The notes under the pieces were generated by a model, which saw only the letters and a program-made list of their open reading frames with translations, made no database searches and had not been told where the DNA came from. This document shows, one piece after another, positions 1-11,412 of a DNA stretch of 64,000 nucleotides. The DNA comes from Symbiodinium natans (taxonomy: Eukaryota > Sar > Dinophyceae > Suessiales > Symbiodiniaceae), in assembly GCA_905221605.1 (NCBI GenBank), contig CAJNDS010002838.1:1-64000 (forward strand). The letters run 5' to 3'. Every line of letters begins with the position of its first letter. The stretch's first letter is position 1. The translations under genes and the position numbers were made by a program.

Positions 1-1999
1 CACAGGGCGGGCTTTCTCGTGATGGGTTTTCATTTCAACGTCGAGCCAGTCTGGGGAGTACATGTGCTTCGGCCTCAGATGTTCAGGTTACCTCCTTGCC
101 AGCAGCTAATCAAGACGTCAAGCTTTCTGGGTGCGCGACTTGTTGATGCCTCGTGAGTAGTACCTTGTGAATCAACACTGATAAAGCATACAGAAATACA
201 GAACATTTCTGTGTGACAGCCAGATCCCGTCAAAAGTGCTGTGTGCAACCGTCAGCGTAAGCTGCTGGCTCATCCGCATGCCACTTGAAGCTGCCCGCGC
301 AGATGTTCTTCCTGTCGAGTTTCCACCTGACTGCTGATGTTGTCGTCGTTTCCCACATCCACCAGTCTGCCTACTTGCCCTAGCGGCACGGTGACTGCTG
401 AGAAGCACCCCTTACACAGGATACCTCACGCGCAACGCCAATATTTGGGCAGTCTGTGACAGTTGAAAGTAAAGGATCAGGCGTCCGTGATACGACGGGG
501 GGCATATAGCTTCGCCAATGATAAACACGCGGGCTTGCACTGGAAGCACCGCCACAACAGGTTCTTGTAATGCTTCGAACTGCACTCACACCCACGTTAC
601 AAGCATTGCCCAGGCGGCTTTGAGCATCAAAGGCTCCACTGGGAGCGTGCCACAGATGCAACTGCTTCTTACATGAGAACTGTCCCTGCATCTTAGCCCA
701 GTCCTCTGAGGTCATGGCTCATCCATGATGGCTGGCTTGGGTATGAGGGACCTAGTGCAACCTCGCACCACAAAGGTGTACAAAGGCCAAGCTTCGAATG
801 TTCCTGTGAGCAGCTCTCTTCAGCTACAGGACTTGGTTTGTTCCAGGCAGTTCCACAGCACAACACAAGCTGCAATTACGGACTTTAGGAAATGGCCCGC
901 CGACGCCAGTCACACCAACATGCCTCAACCCCTCCTTTTCCTAAACAAGAGCGAGCGTAGCGACCGCAATTCAGCAACCATAAACTCCCCAACAAACTCA
1001 AAAACGTGTGGACCCCATGGACCTCCAGGGCGGAGAGCGTCAGAAGGATGGAGCTAGGAGCCAAAATCCGCAAGAAAAAAGGCAGGTCATCATGAGCTCG
1101 GATGCTAACTATAGGACTGTAGGTCACCAAAACAGCGTTCGTTGTTTGGAAATTCAAGCAGATAGCATTTTGCTCATGGGGGCTGGGGGAAGCCTGTCCG
1201 TCGGCATAGCTACCCCTTCGTATGCTCCAGCCACAGACAGTGATTAGCTCACAAACCTTCTGCATTCATGGCCAAGGAAACATCAGACCTTACACATTTC
1301 TAACCTGCAACTCGCACGCAGAAGCCTGTGCCGGCTACGGATTTCCATTCGGTACCTGTGTCATCTGGATGCAGCCTGTGGCAAAGGCCCCCTTGATTGC
1401 CTGGTGTGCGCCGATGGTGTACTCGTGTGTGGTTCATGATAGTGTCATAGTTCTATATAATGTAGCAATGTAGCACAACAGGAAGCAAGCAGACTCGCAT
1501 TCGCTTTGCGGCAGGTGTTTGGCAGCCATTTTCAGTTCTGGCAGCTTGTCTGATTTCATGGGTTGGAGACTACAGTCATCGGTTCTGATGGGGTCAGACC
1601 AGTCGCCATTCCCTTGCGTTGAACTGCGCGGCAAGGTCTGAACCCTTGAACGCATCCCCGGTATTCGGGGATGACATCTACAGGAAAGAAGCCCTCCTGA
1701 AGCTGGCCGTCTAGAGGATCACCTAAAGTACCTAAAGCGTATGGAATTGCACACGAGGTCTGCTAGTCTGCTCGAAGTGGGGCAGAGCTGAAGCACATCC
1801 AGGTCTCCCAGATCGCCTTTCACGGAGGACTGAAGCTCATGTCAGGCGAGTCGAAGCTGGCACGGGCAGCCTGCGCTGCAACAGGCAAGCTTTAACCCAT
1901 GCAGCCACTCCATGTGAGGAGCATCGAGAAGCTCCTTCCCATCACATGCCCCACACTGTTTGGAAGCGCCCGTTCTTCCAAGATCTTCCAAGCACAAGC

Positions 2000-2000
<1 letters not shown>
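1..2000. other. Left edge, no supported gene
   Basis: No family could be recognised here on either strand. At the extreme left the minus strand reads a short open peptide (DWLDVEMKTHHEKARPV) behind a CCCCAG acceptor at about position 50. It could be one exon of a gene that continues off the window. The other open frames are under 130 codons and have no visible domain. Confidence 0.4.

Positions 2001-2002
<2 letters not shown>

Positions 2003-2064
<62 letters not shown>
2003..2064. repeat. (CA)n microsatellite
   Basis: About 31 uninterrupted CA dinucleotides. The repeat opens several spurious frames on both strands (poly-CV, poly-HT). A second, shorter CA/CG tract lies near 29090-29130. Confidence 0.97.
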
Positions 2065-2066
<2 letters not shown>

Positions 2067-2364
2067 CTGCCTCATGCTTCGGGCAGAGATAACTTGGACT
2101 CGTTGCCCGCCGGCGGTGACTGCAAGGGCTCAGGAACACCAATGAGGCATAACCCTCCTTAAGGCCATCTCTGCTGCTTTCCTTCCAACAACACCTCCAC
2201 AAGCTACCCAAACTATCGGACTCATTGCCGTCTGCTTGCTCTGGCCTTGTCAGCGTCCGTCAGCGGCATGGCGGCTGTTGCAGCTGCAGCACGGGCGTAG
2301 TCCTGACAAATGTTCGCTGTGTTGGCGCGCCACGCGCTGTCCACCACAGCGTCGCAACAACTTT

Positions 2365-5300
2365 TTAGGAAACTTCTGTAAATTGCTGCATGAGCTCCTC
2401 CATGAGACTGCGGAGGGCAGGATTTGCACCTGCAGTCAGAAATGAAGTTCTGCTTGGAGCGAACATGTGCCGAAAACTCAACGCATGGGAGCTTGCCTCT
2501 GCGTGCAAGCGCCAGAGCCGTAGGAATTCCCCGGGCCATGTCACCAGCATTAGGGTCGGCACCCATGCTGAGGAGGACCTTCTGTAAAGAACTCGGACAC
2601 TCTGATGATCTCTGATGGGCTCAAAGCGTGGCCTCGCAAAGCTCCAGGTTACCAGCACGTGTGGCGATCAACAGTGGCGTCCTGTCAGATTTAGGGGAAA
2701 TCCTAGTCATGCGCCACCTATGGCTTCTTATGGCTTCAGAGCCCACAAAGGCGTCCTGCGTTGCCCATCCAACGTGTCGAACGGGCTGCCGGCGTCAAGG
2801 AGGAAGCGGACAACTTGGATACAACCTTCCTTGCTCCAGGTATCATAAGAACGCTCGCGCACAATGCACACTGCAAGCGGTCATACGCAGCCAGCCACGC
2901 AAGAGAAACGTCAACATCGTTCAACAAATAGTTGCTTCGTGACATCGCAGAACAAAAACCGAAAAAAAAACAAAAAAAAAAAACGAATCATCCCCCGCAT
3001 TGCCCCGGCCTCACAAGCCACGTGGATGGGCAACTTCTTCAGCTGGTCCATGCCCTCCAATTCCGCGCCTTCTTTCGGGGGTGACTGCTGCTAGAAATCG
3101 CTAGAAGTCTCCACACGAGTGTATGTAAACGGTAACAACAATCAGAACAACAAAACCACTCAAAAAGGAGTAAGCCATGCGTCGTAGTTTACGACACATG
3201 AACTCCGTGCGCTGACAGGGAAACGGCGCAGTCCCGGCCTGCCCGGATCAGAGCCTGGCAGGTGGCCTCCGAGCCCGAGGCGGCAGCGCAGTGCAGTGCC
3301 GTGCGCTTCTCCTATCTGAGATGGAAGGCGCACAACAAAAGCACGCATGAAATGAACAAGTGGAAGAAAAAGAATGAACACGCAATACTGAATTATCATA
3401 GGGATGGGTGCTGAGAATTCCATGAAGAATGAGGACTCTAAAACCAGCTCACGCAGTTGACGCCTTGTCGACTGAATGGGCATAAGCGCCACATTCCAGA
3501 AGTGCCTGCCCCCAAGGCTTCAAAGGTTGGCAGAAGCACAACATCTCAATGAAGCACCCGGGTCAAATATAAATGGTGTAAGCCTCGGCAATCGGCATAC
3601 AGGGTTCGATGTGTTTCGATGCTGGTGTCGCCTGTCCTCGCTAATGATCTAAGTGCGGGCATGCCCTGTCTCTCGTTTCCCTTAGTATGATAACCGCCCA
3701 AGCTCTCGAAAAAGCCCTCGATCGACGATATTCACAGCGCCTCTGTGGCGGAGACATGGCCACCATGACTCGCAAAATGCCTCAGGCGCTTTTTCTGGCC
3801 GATTCTGGGCCAAGCCAAGAACACATGCGACAGTGAGTGGTTCGTTCTATGACGTTCTATGCAACTCTTTAGATGCTTTCTCCTCTGTGCGGCTTGCAAT
3901 CCAGAGAGGATCACTGTGTTCAACACATGTCAACACCAAACTGAGTCAAACAAAAAAATCTAAGTCTAAGCCAATGCCAACCTGGGTGGGTGACAGCGGC
4001 GTCCATCCATCTGAAGCTTCGACATTGGCAAAAGTTGGATCCTGGCTGACTCTGTAACAGCGACGCAACGGTAGCAGCCACGCGCCCTATCTCGTGCAAG
4101 GTACCTGGTTGACGGCTCGAAGACCGACATGTCACAAGACGTAACGTTCAAGCCAGATTATAACTTGCCGCAAACTCCGGGCAAGCCTTCAACTCATGAG
4201 CAGCTAGCCGTCCTGGGAGATGAGCAGACGCAAAGCTTCGTCCCGGCCACGCAAGGCTGCCTCAAAAACAATCCAACCTACTCACTAATTACTTTTGCCG
4301 CGTTTGCCCACAAATAGCTCTGAGCTGAGTGTTCTGGTATGTTCAGTCCATATTTCTACTCTTATGGCCAAGTGGCGGTGTGAACCGGAAGCAACCCGCC
4401 ATCATCTCTGAGCTTGGCATTTGCCCCATACTCCTGGCGAGTCACAGCATTTCCATTCATCACTGGTCTTCAGAAGCCGCTGCCAATTCGCACGCCACCT
4501 TCGGATGATATCACTTTTTCAGAAACAGCCTCTTCTCGATGCGGGAGGTATGCCAGGGCCAGGTGGGCGGATGCTAATGCGGATGGAACATCCACAGGCT
4601 GGCAAATCTCCCATCCCGGCGCCACAAGCATAATTACGGTTCATCCGCCCCAGGCCTGAGGTGCTTGGGGGGCGCGCCACCTCCAAACCTCCTGTGGCCC
4701 GCAATGGACCCCTACCTCGTATGTACACTGCGCACTGTACCAGTGCGCCTACGGTCTTTAGAACCCCCTGTACCCCTTATACCCCTGCTAGACCCTCCTG
4801 ATGATTGAATGGCTTCCTGCAAGACCCCTTCACAACCCTCAGTCTTGCAACCCCCATCCCGTCATGGCTCTGTGCAAACTCACACGACAAAACTCATTTC
4901 CATGACCGGGCGCTGCATGGACCCCTGCTATGAAAGCCGATGGACATCAAAGTCACCTCCCGAAGCCCGCTTTCTGGCCTCTGTCTTCTATCATCATCTC
5001 GTTATTCTTTCTCTTGATTTGTTTGTGCATCATGCTCGGTCCGATGTGAGTGCAACTTCCACTTCCTCTAACCCTCTGAATCGCATGACATCCTGACAGA
5101 AATGAGTGAGCGCATGGCTGTTTTGCATGACATCTATGGACGGACGTATTTGGAACCTCCTATAAGGGCCCTTGTGGCCCGCCGGAATGCCATAAGGCTC
5201 TGCATGACCATCTGCACGGGGTGAGGCCGAGGCGATGCGCGCGAGTGCAACAAGAGTATCACCTGACAAATGAACTCTGCCACAGCAGGAATCAACCCCC

Positions 5301-6069
5301 GCTCCAGCAGCGCAAGGAGGCAGTCCACAGCACCGACGTGTGCTGCACGGTGCAGCGGCGTCTGGCGCAGTGCATCGCGCTTGTCTGCGTCAGCTCCTGG
5401 CCAAGATGTCGCGGAGAAAGTGAAGAAATGAGGAGCCGAATGGCGCTGAGAGATGCTCTCAAAAATGGTCAGGCTAACAGGCTGGGAGGAGTACTGACAA
5501 GGAGCTGAAACTCATCCAAACCCATGCTCTGTTCCCTGATGGCAGCCCACACGTGACGTGACACAATATGACGCAGGTGGTCCAGCTGCCAGAAGATCCA
5601 CCACAATGTTTGCATAGTTGCCATCACACGCTGCGTGAAGCGAGGTCTGCTGCGCGGAGTTTGTTCTTTCCTCGGAGACAGCGTCCTAAAGTGACAGAGG
5701 TACATTGCCTGTTCAGCTAGTCCACTCATGACAGCTTCAGCTGCAACCCAGTGACTATATCTGCGCCCCGCTGATGGACCAGCATCTGAACCATGTCCTG
5801 CAACAGAACTCAAAAGTGAGGATGTTCCATCACCCCTCATTCAGTGCAGCGCGAAGCAAAACATGGCCCAGACCCTGCCCACGACCACGTTTGACCCGTT
5901 ATTTCTGAAGTACTGGCAAAGTGACGGGCAACGTAACCAACTAAAACCTTGTGCAAGCACAGCAATGGTAGCAATAGTAACAGACGCTGCAGCAATGCAC
6001 GGCACTTCTTTTCGTGCTACGAGTACTGGCCTGGTGGCCACGCATGGCCGCAACGTGCAGCAGGGAGCC
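2365..6069 (-). CDS. Ankyrin-repeat protein gene, multi-exon (5' part unresolved)
   Basis: Ankyrin repeats are protein-interaction modules, and the partner is unknown. Exons that join in phase: 6031-6069 (GSLLHVAAMRGHQ), 5742-5797 (DMVQMLVHQRGADIV), 5583-5665 (QTSLHAACDGNYANIVVDLL), then from 5396 (GADADKRDALRQTPLHRAA). After a gap come 3239-3311 (RTALHCAAASGSEATCQALI), 3010-3068 (LKKLPIHVACE), 2756-2829 (EGCIQVVRFLLDAGSPFD), 2633-2681 (TPLLIATRAGNLELCE), 2497-2581 (KVLLSMGADPNAGDM) and 2365-2429, which ends in a TAA stop. Codon counts match the exon lengths exactly. The repeats follow the TPLH/LLxxGAD pattern and several exon boundaries fall inside repeats. At least one exon is missing between about 5290 and 3311. 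Donors are mostly GC or GA. The 74-nt intron at 2682-2755 is flanked by a 9-bp direct repeat. The N-terminus was not found. Confidence 0.85.
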
Positions 6070-6289
6070 CTGACATTGGCAAGGGACGTCTGTGTCTGTC
6101 TTCAATACTTCAGTATCCCCCCCCCTCCCCCCACGGCATATGCACAATGACTCATGGACTCAACTGATATGATCGCGCAGACTCCCGCTCTTCATTCTCA
6201 TGCCCACTGCCAGTGCCGAAGCGCGGCATTGCCAGGAAACGTCAATTCTCTCTGCATCCCTATGCAATGCCTCAGCATTGTTTCGGACA

Positions 6290-6905
6290 TTGTTTGGAGA
6301 GCAGCCTTAACGCCTCCACTTTAAGCAAGCGGCGCAAGTTTTTCTTGTTATCTGCCACTACTTTCCTCATGAAGTCATCAGGCTCGCGACCCCTCGCGAA
6401 ACACATCAGGCACAGCGTGCAGCCACTGCATTTCGAGAACGGCAATGGTCCCAGCATGTCTTGCTTCCAAGCAGATGCCGGGGGAGGACATCGATCTCAG
6501 CACGACTCTGAGCCCAACTCGGACACTTCACGCGCCAAGGCCCGTGAAGTGTCCGCAAGGCGCCTGGTCGAAGAGGACTGGCATGTTGACAGCTTCAGGC
6601 CTGGCATCGCAGAGGATGGCGGGCACAACTTGAGCGAGAGCAAAAGGAACTGTTGCCCAATTACTTCCAGTTGCTACTTTGTTTTGCTACTTAACTCTTG
6701 CGAGCCCCCGTGCCAGGACAGCGAACAACACATGGCACCTGTCGAGCAGGTAGGAATCCAAGTTCAGCAGGTCCTTCCGGGACTTTTCAGATTTCATGCA
6801 AAAGCCTTTTGATGTCCTCCGCTTTGGCTCTAAACACCCTCTGAAGTCGCAAGCCGAGGCTCCTTCTTAGCACCCAGCTGACGAAGTGCGTCACGTGTGC
6901 GCGCA
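6290..6905 (-). other. Candidate coding exons upstream of the ankyrin exons
   Basis: Minus-strand reading gives protein-like stretches at about 6905-6841 (ALRQLGAKKEPRLATSE), 6790-6700 (KDLLNLDSYLLDRCHVLFAV), 6650-6540 (AQVVPAILCDARPEAVN) and 6400-6300 (DDFMRKVVADNKKNLRRLL). They could be 5' exons of the ankyrin gene or a separate gene. No family was recognised. A 199-codon plus-strand frame (6213-6812) overlaps them and is treated as antisense shadow. Confidence 0.3.
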
Positions 6906-7511
6906 GCCCGCTGTGTTTCCTATCGCAGGCTATCGAAGGCCGCAGAAAATCGCAGCGCACAAAACGCAAATCACCGGCTGGAACAAGCCTTCGTCTCACT
7001 CTCGAAGCCACGAATCTGGTTCATAGGCCGGGTGCATGGCAAATCAAACCTTGCAAAAGCGAAGGGCGCTGCAACAAAAACTCCAGGTGTTGCGGCTTTT
7101 GCTCGCACATTGACATCCTTCTTGCAGCTCAAGGTCTCTGCCATTCTCTGCGCCTGTTTCGGCTGCCACATGATAGCCGCTGCACCTCTTTTTACCCTGC
7201 TATCTTCCGCCTCCCTTGAGCCTAATGGCTGCCATTCAAGTGGCTCGCCGCGCAAGTTTTTTGATCGAGTTAAAGCCTCTTACAACCATTTCATGATCAA
7301 CTGCGCTGTACGACATGCGCGTGAACCGTGACAGTGTTTGAGAATGACGTCGGGCATCAGTACGTCATGTTGCACCCTTAACATGGCTCAAGACCGCCTC
7401 TAATGACTCTAATGGCTCTGATGCACTTGGGTGGACCGCGTCAATGCACTGAACTAGTCGAAAGCATTGTTGCCTTACCTTTTCAGATTCGAATCCTTGA
7501 CATGGTCGTCG

Positions 7512-7547
7512 TGGCCCTAAACCTTCAACCTTAAACCCTAAACCCAC
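7512..7547. repeat. Short telomere-like repeat (CCCTAAA type)
   Basis: The tract contains CCCTAAACC and TTAAACCCTAAACCC, close to the complement of TTTAGGG. Only two to three degenerate units are present, so it is interstitial, not a chromosome end. A second degenerate TTTAGGG cluster is at 30664-30700. Confidence 0.5.
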
Positions 7548-8439
7548 GGGGTGTGATCACCAGCACCATCATGATGACGATGCTCATGATGGACTTTGAC
7601 GAGTTGTCAACCCTTTTGCGATATACTGGCTGTTAGCAATGACAGGCAGCTGATTACTTGAAGCAGGCATGCATGTCAAACAGGAGCACATGTTGGTGCT
7701 TTCTGCCATTTGCGATGCGGTCGCAAGCTTGACTCTCCGAATGCTCACCCTGTAGCTCCTTCACAAAGCTCGTACTGGACGACACAACCAACAGATATGC
7801 CCTGAGAATAAGCCTTTGGCTCTGTTGCAGCAGGTGCTGTGGAATTCCCAGAAACCCTGCCACTGCACCCCAAAGTCCTGTGTCACCTTTGGTGTCATCA
7901 TCATCAGCATCTGCCAGGGCATGCCTGCAAGCAAAGGCTCTACCTGCACAACCTCGTGAGCATCATTGAGACAGCCAGAGCGCAATCTTGGGTCCCTCAT
8001 GCACTTGCATTGAAGAAGCTGAACCTGCTGGAAAAGATCTTGCATACCTGCACTGCACCAAAGATGTCCAAGGTGCTTCAAGTCATGCAGTGACGGCAAG
8101 CGCAAGTAGCTCTGTACCTTACATGCCATAAACACAAGAACGACTGCGAAAGCCGGGCAGGCAATCACGAGGTGGAGCACACGCTGCCACTACGGCAGCA
8201 TGTTATACTGCTATAAGGCGAAAGGACGACAATGAGCCCAGTTTCGTCTTCCACGGTCTCGTCCGTCTCAGTAAAGTAGCAGCCGATGTTCTCATTCACC
8301 TGCAGGCCGTCAAGGCCACGACACAAGCAACAACCACGTCAAAGAAGCATGAGGCCAGTTTCCCAATGAGCCTGCATGGTGTGCTCCATCCCAGGAACGT
8401 AGAAGCTGCAAGGAGGGTCGTGTTTGTATATCTCAGCAG

Positions 8440-10640
8440 GCAGGTCAGAAGGTCAGTCTGGACAAATGACCCCAACATCCCATGCAAACGCCGAGGTTGG
8501 CACCAGCCAAGACCGCAAGCAGTGTATAGGGTTTGCCGTGAACCTGGAGTCCAAACGGAGCATGAAATTCGTACTTCAAGAAGTGCCAAGTCAGCTTCTT
8601 AGCTTGGTAAATCCCATCACCCTGAGACTTCAGGCTCGTAACTAAGCGCAGACTGCAAATCACAAGCCATCAATAACATCAATAATATTCAATAATGCAA
8701 CCCAGCGTTACCGAATGGGCCTGTAAAGTCCCTTTAATAACTCTTCAGTTGAGAGGCCAGCTGCATGGCTCTTCTGCCGCCACCTCCTTGAAGGTCCTTG
8801 GCGCTCACCCCAAGCCGGCCGAGTCTTCCGAGCCCCCAATAAAAGACCTTCTGCCAACTACAGTGACTCCGTGACTCCGTGACTCCGTGACAGCCAGGAA
8901 GCTTAGCATCTGTCCGGTAGATCTTCTCGTTGTCACTTCGCAAAACGATACACGGCACTAAAAACCAAAGGACCATTGTATGGACAGCCTCGGGTTGCGC
9001 GTGGCAGTCCGAGAGCATCATGCTGGCAAGCACTGCATTCGCCCAGGTGCGTTGCGTTGCTAAGTAGGCAAGGCGCACAATGCAAGAGGAACGATGCGAT
9101 GCACACACCGAACAGAGGATATGGCTCCAGGCCTGTGTGTGGGAAGGGATTGCAGATGCTTGGAAATCATTTCGACGCAGGCCGCCCCAAACGGATGGCC
9201 AACATCAACAGTTGAAAGATGATAGACGCTCAACATGCCATGTTCTCCAACTTAACTTCGGCACGCAAGTCAGAACAGTACTGTATCTACTATATCATAC
9301 ATGTTCCATCGAAATGCCAGGTCAAGTGGCAGTGAAAAGCATCCTTGGTGCAGTTGCCTTTGAAGATCAAGCAGACAAGCCTTGGCATGGGTGTTACATA
9401 CTCACTTAACGCAGATTGGCATTCGCAAACTTGATCGACTCCCAAGCCATGCTCGAGCTTCTTCTTAGTTCCTACACAGGGTGTTTTTGATGAAGACCTA
9501 GGACAGGCGATGTATTATGCTCCTGCCGGGGTGCAGAATGCCACAAGCTGGTGCCAGAAGAACCTGGCTCCATGATCCCAAAGCAGACAATGCAACTCTT
9601 GCTGCCGGTACTTGTAGGTACTGATAGGCTGCTAGGCCTGCGCGCAGAAGTCCACATTCATGGATTGGAAAACAATGCGTGGCACCACACGCAGGACCCT
9701 GTAATGGTCGTAAGCCTGGGGCAAGCTGCCAACTCCGGGCTGCGGTTGTCTACATGTGCACCGATTTCGATGCCTCAAACCATCTGACCATAAGCTGCCG
9801 GCATATATGTAAGCATGGCTTCCGGCCAGAAGTGCAAACACCCAGTGCGTATAGCCACCAGGAAAGAAAAACCTTGGAGCACAACTCCTGGTCGCAACTC
9901 AAACTCGACATACTTCAGCCATGTTTGTAATCAGAAACGCGCGCATCAACTGGGGCATGTGCACCAGGACAGCCAGGAATACGTTCACCAAGCAGTCCTC
10001 AAGAAAAACTGCCCAAAGTGCAAGTCTTCTGACTTTCTTGATGTGCTTGGCGATTGTTAAGGTGCTGGGACTGCCTACAATGCTGGGTCGATTGGGTTCT
10101 TTGGGGGATGCAGGCCCTGCAAAGCAGGGTGACTGCCTTGTTGGCTTTCCACCTCCTTCGTGGACCAGTTTGGTCATCCTGAAATAGCTTCTCGTCGATC
10201 ACTCAGCTTTAAACTGCTTTAAACAGTTTAGAAACCAGTCTCCCCAGCGCTGACCCCAGTTCGGAAATCCAAAAGGAGTTTCTGAGCCCAAGCGTCCGCA
10301 TAGCGACCGAGTTCCAAGTCCAGGGCCGCCAGCCAGCCCCTGCTCTCCCAGGACTTGAGCTCTGGGTGACTCCTCACCAGCAGCCTCGTTGGAGCACATC
10401 TAAATCAGAGATAGGCCATCTCTGGCTTTCTAAGACTCTGCTGCTAGAAGAGGCGCTGTGATCTCTCTCTTCGGGCGAGGCACATGAAGAGCCGTGAGAA
10501 TGAGAAGATCACGGCCAGTGGCTCGGCGAGGAAAGGAACCAGAAAAGTACACGGGAACCTCAAAACGTTTGCAGACAAACTTGCAGAGATAAAGAAGCCC
10601 GGACCACTGACGCTTCGCTCGTGGTCCACCAACTCAGACC
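8440..10640 (-). other. Weak membrane-protein-like candidate exons
   Basis: Several minus-strand frames are hydrophobic and protein-like: about 8560-8460 (KPYTLLAVLAGANLGVCMG), 9060-8900 (AVHTMVLWFLVPCIVLRSD), 10050-9900 (RRLALWAVFLEDCLVNVFLA) and 10590-10450 (two frames open, one hydrophobic). They may be downstream exons of the signal-peptide gene that starts at 11292. I could not link them in phase and recognise no family. The rest of 6910-10700 shows nothing else I can support. Confidence 0.25.
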
Positions 10641-10713
10641 ATTCTTTTCGTCAGGGAATTGCGGAGTATGTGAGAATGTGCGACAATACGGGGTTTCCGG
10701 CTCGGCTTAGGGC

Positions 10714-11292
10714 TCAGATGGCACATCGCGCATCTCCAGGCTCGACTGCCCTAGAGCCCAGGAAGCCGGTCTGCAGTTCAAGCCGCGCATACTCGTAGAG
10801 CTGCTGACCCATGGAGCGCTGCAGGGCATAGCCTGGAATCAAGTAGTCTAGTGAGCAGTCAGAAGCAGTCATACGTGGTCTAATTGCCATTGGAGGCTTC
10901 TTCAAGCGAAAGGTGATGCATTCCAGGGAGCTCTCGAAGCGTTCCAAGAAGCTCTCCACCTTTACCAGCAGACGTCCATCTTCCTCGAAGACTTCTGGGT
11001 TGCAGGACAATCACAATCGGACAATCGGACTATCGGACTATCGGACAACGTGCATCTTTCAGAAGCTGCTACCAAGGCCAAGCCGCAGTTCGGAAGTCCA
11101 GTCCGATCATGATCCTTGCTCCGCGATTGACTAGATAATACTAGATACAACTGGACACACTGTCACGGGATTCTGTAGGGCGTACTCACCATTGTTCTTT
11201 GCCGGTGCCTGCTGTTCTTCTGTCGGGGGCTCGGTGAGACAGACGTGCAGCTGCACCAAGCAACAGACTAACCAGCTGGAGATGAAACTCAT
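10714..11292 (-). CDS. Small secreted or membrane protein gene, first two exons
   Basis: Exon 1 (11190-11292) starts with ATG and encodes a signal-peptide-like N-terminus (MSFISSWLVCCLVQLHVCLT). It ends at a classic donor, G|GTGAGT. Exon 2 starts at 10994 after CCCAG and restores the frame exactly (one base plus two), reading EVFEEDGRLLVKVESFLERF and onward to a TGA at 10714. Exon 2 may be spliced before that stop. The protein is probably exported or inserted in the ER; no domain was recognised. The ATG lies about 120 bp downstream of the stop of the GDAP2-like gene on the same strand. That tight head-to-tail spacing is typical of co-oriented dinoflagellate arrays. Confidence 0.6.
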
Positions 11293-11412
11293 GTGTGGTG
11301 TGGCAGACAGCAAGTGGCATCACATTCAGCACACCGCATGCCATCGCTCAACTATTGTGGCTTCTGCACCGGCCCGCACCGGCTCCCGTCCGACTGCCGA
11401 GGAGCGTAGCGA

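Noticed and set aside
6213-6812. 199-codon plus-strand frame
   Set aside because: It overlaps protein-like minus-strand stretches and shows no recognisable motif or start context.
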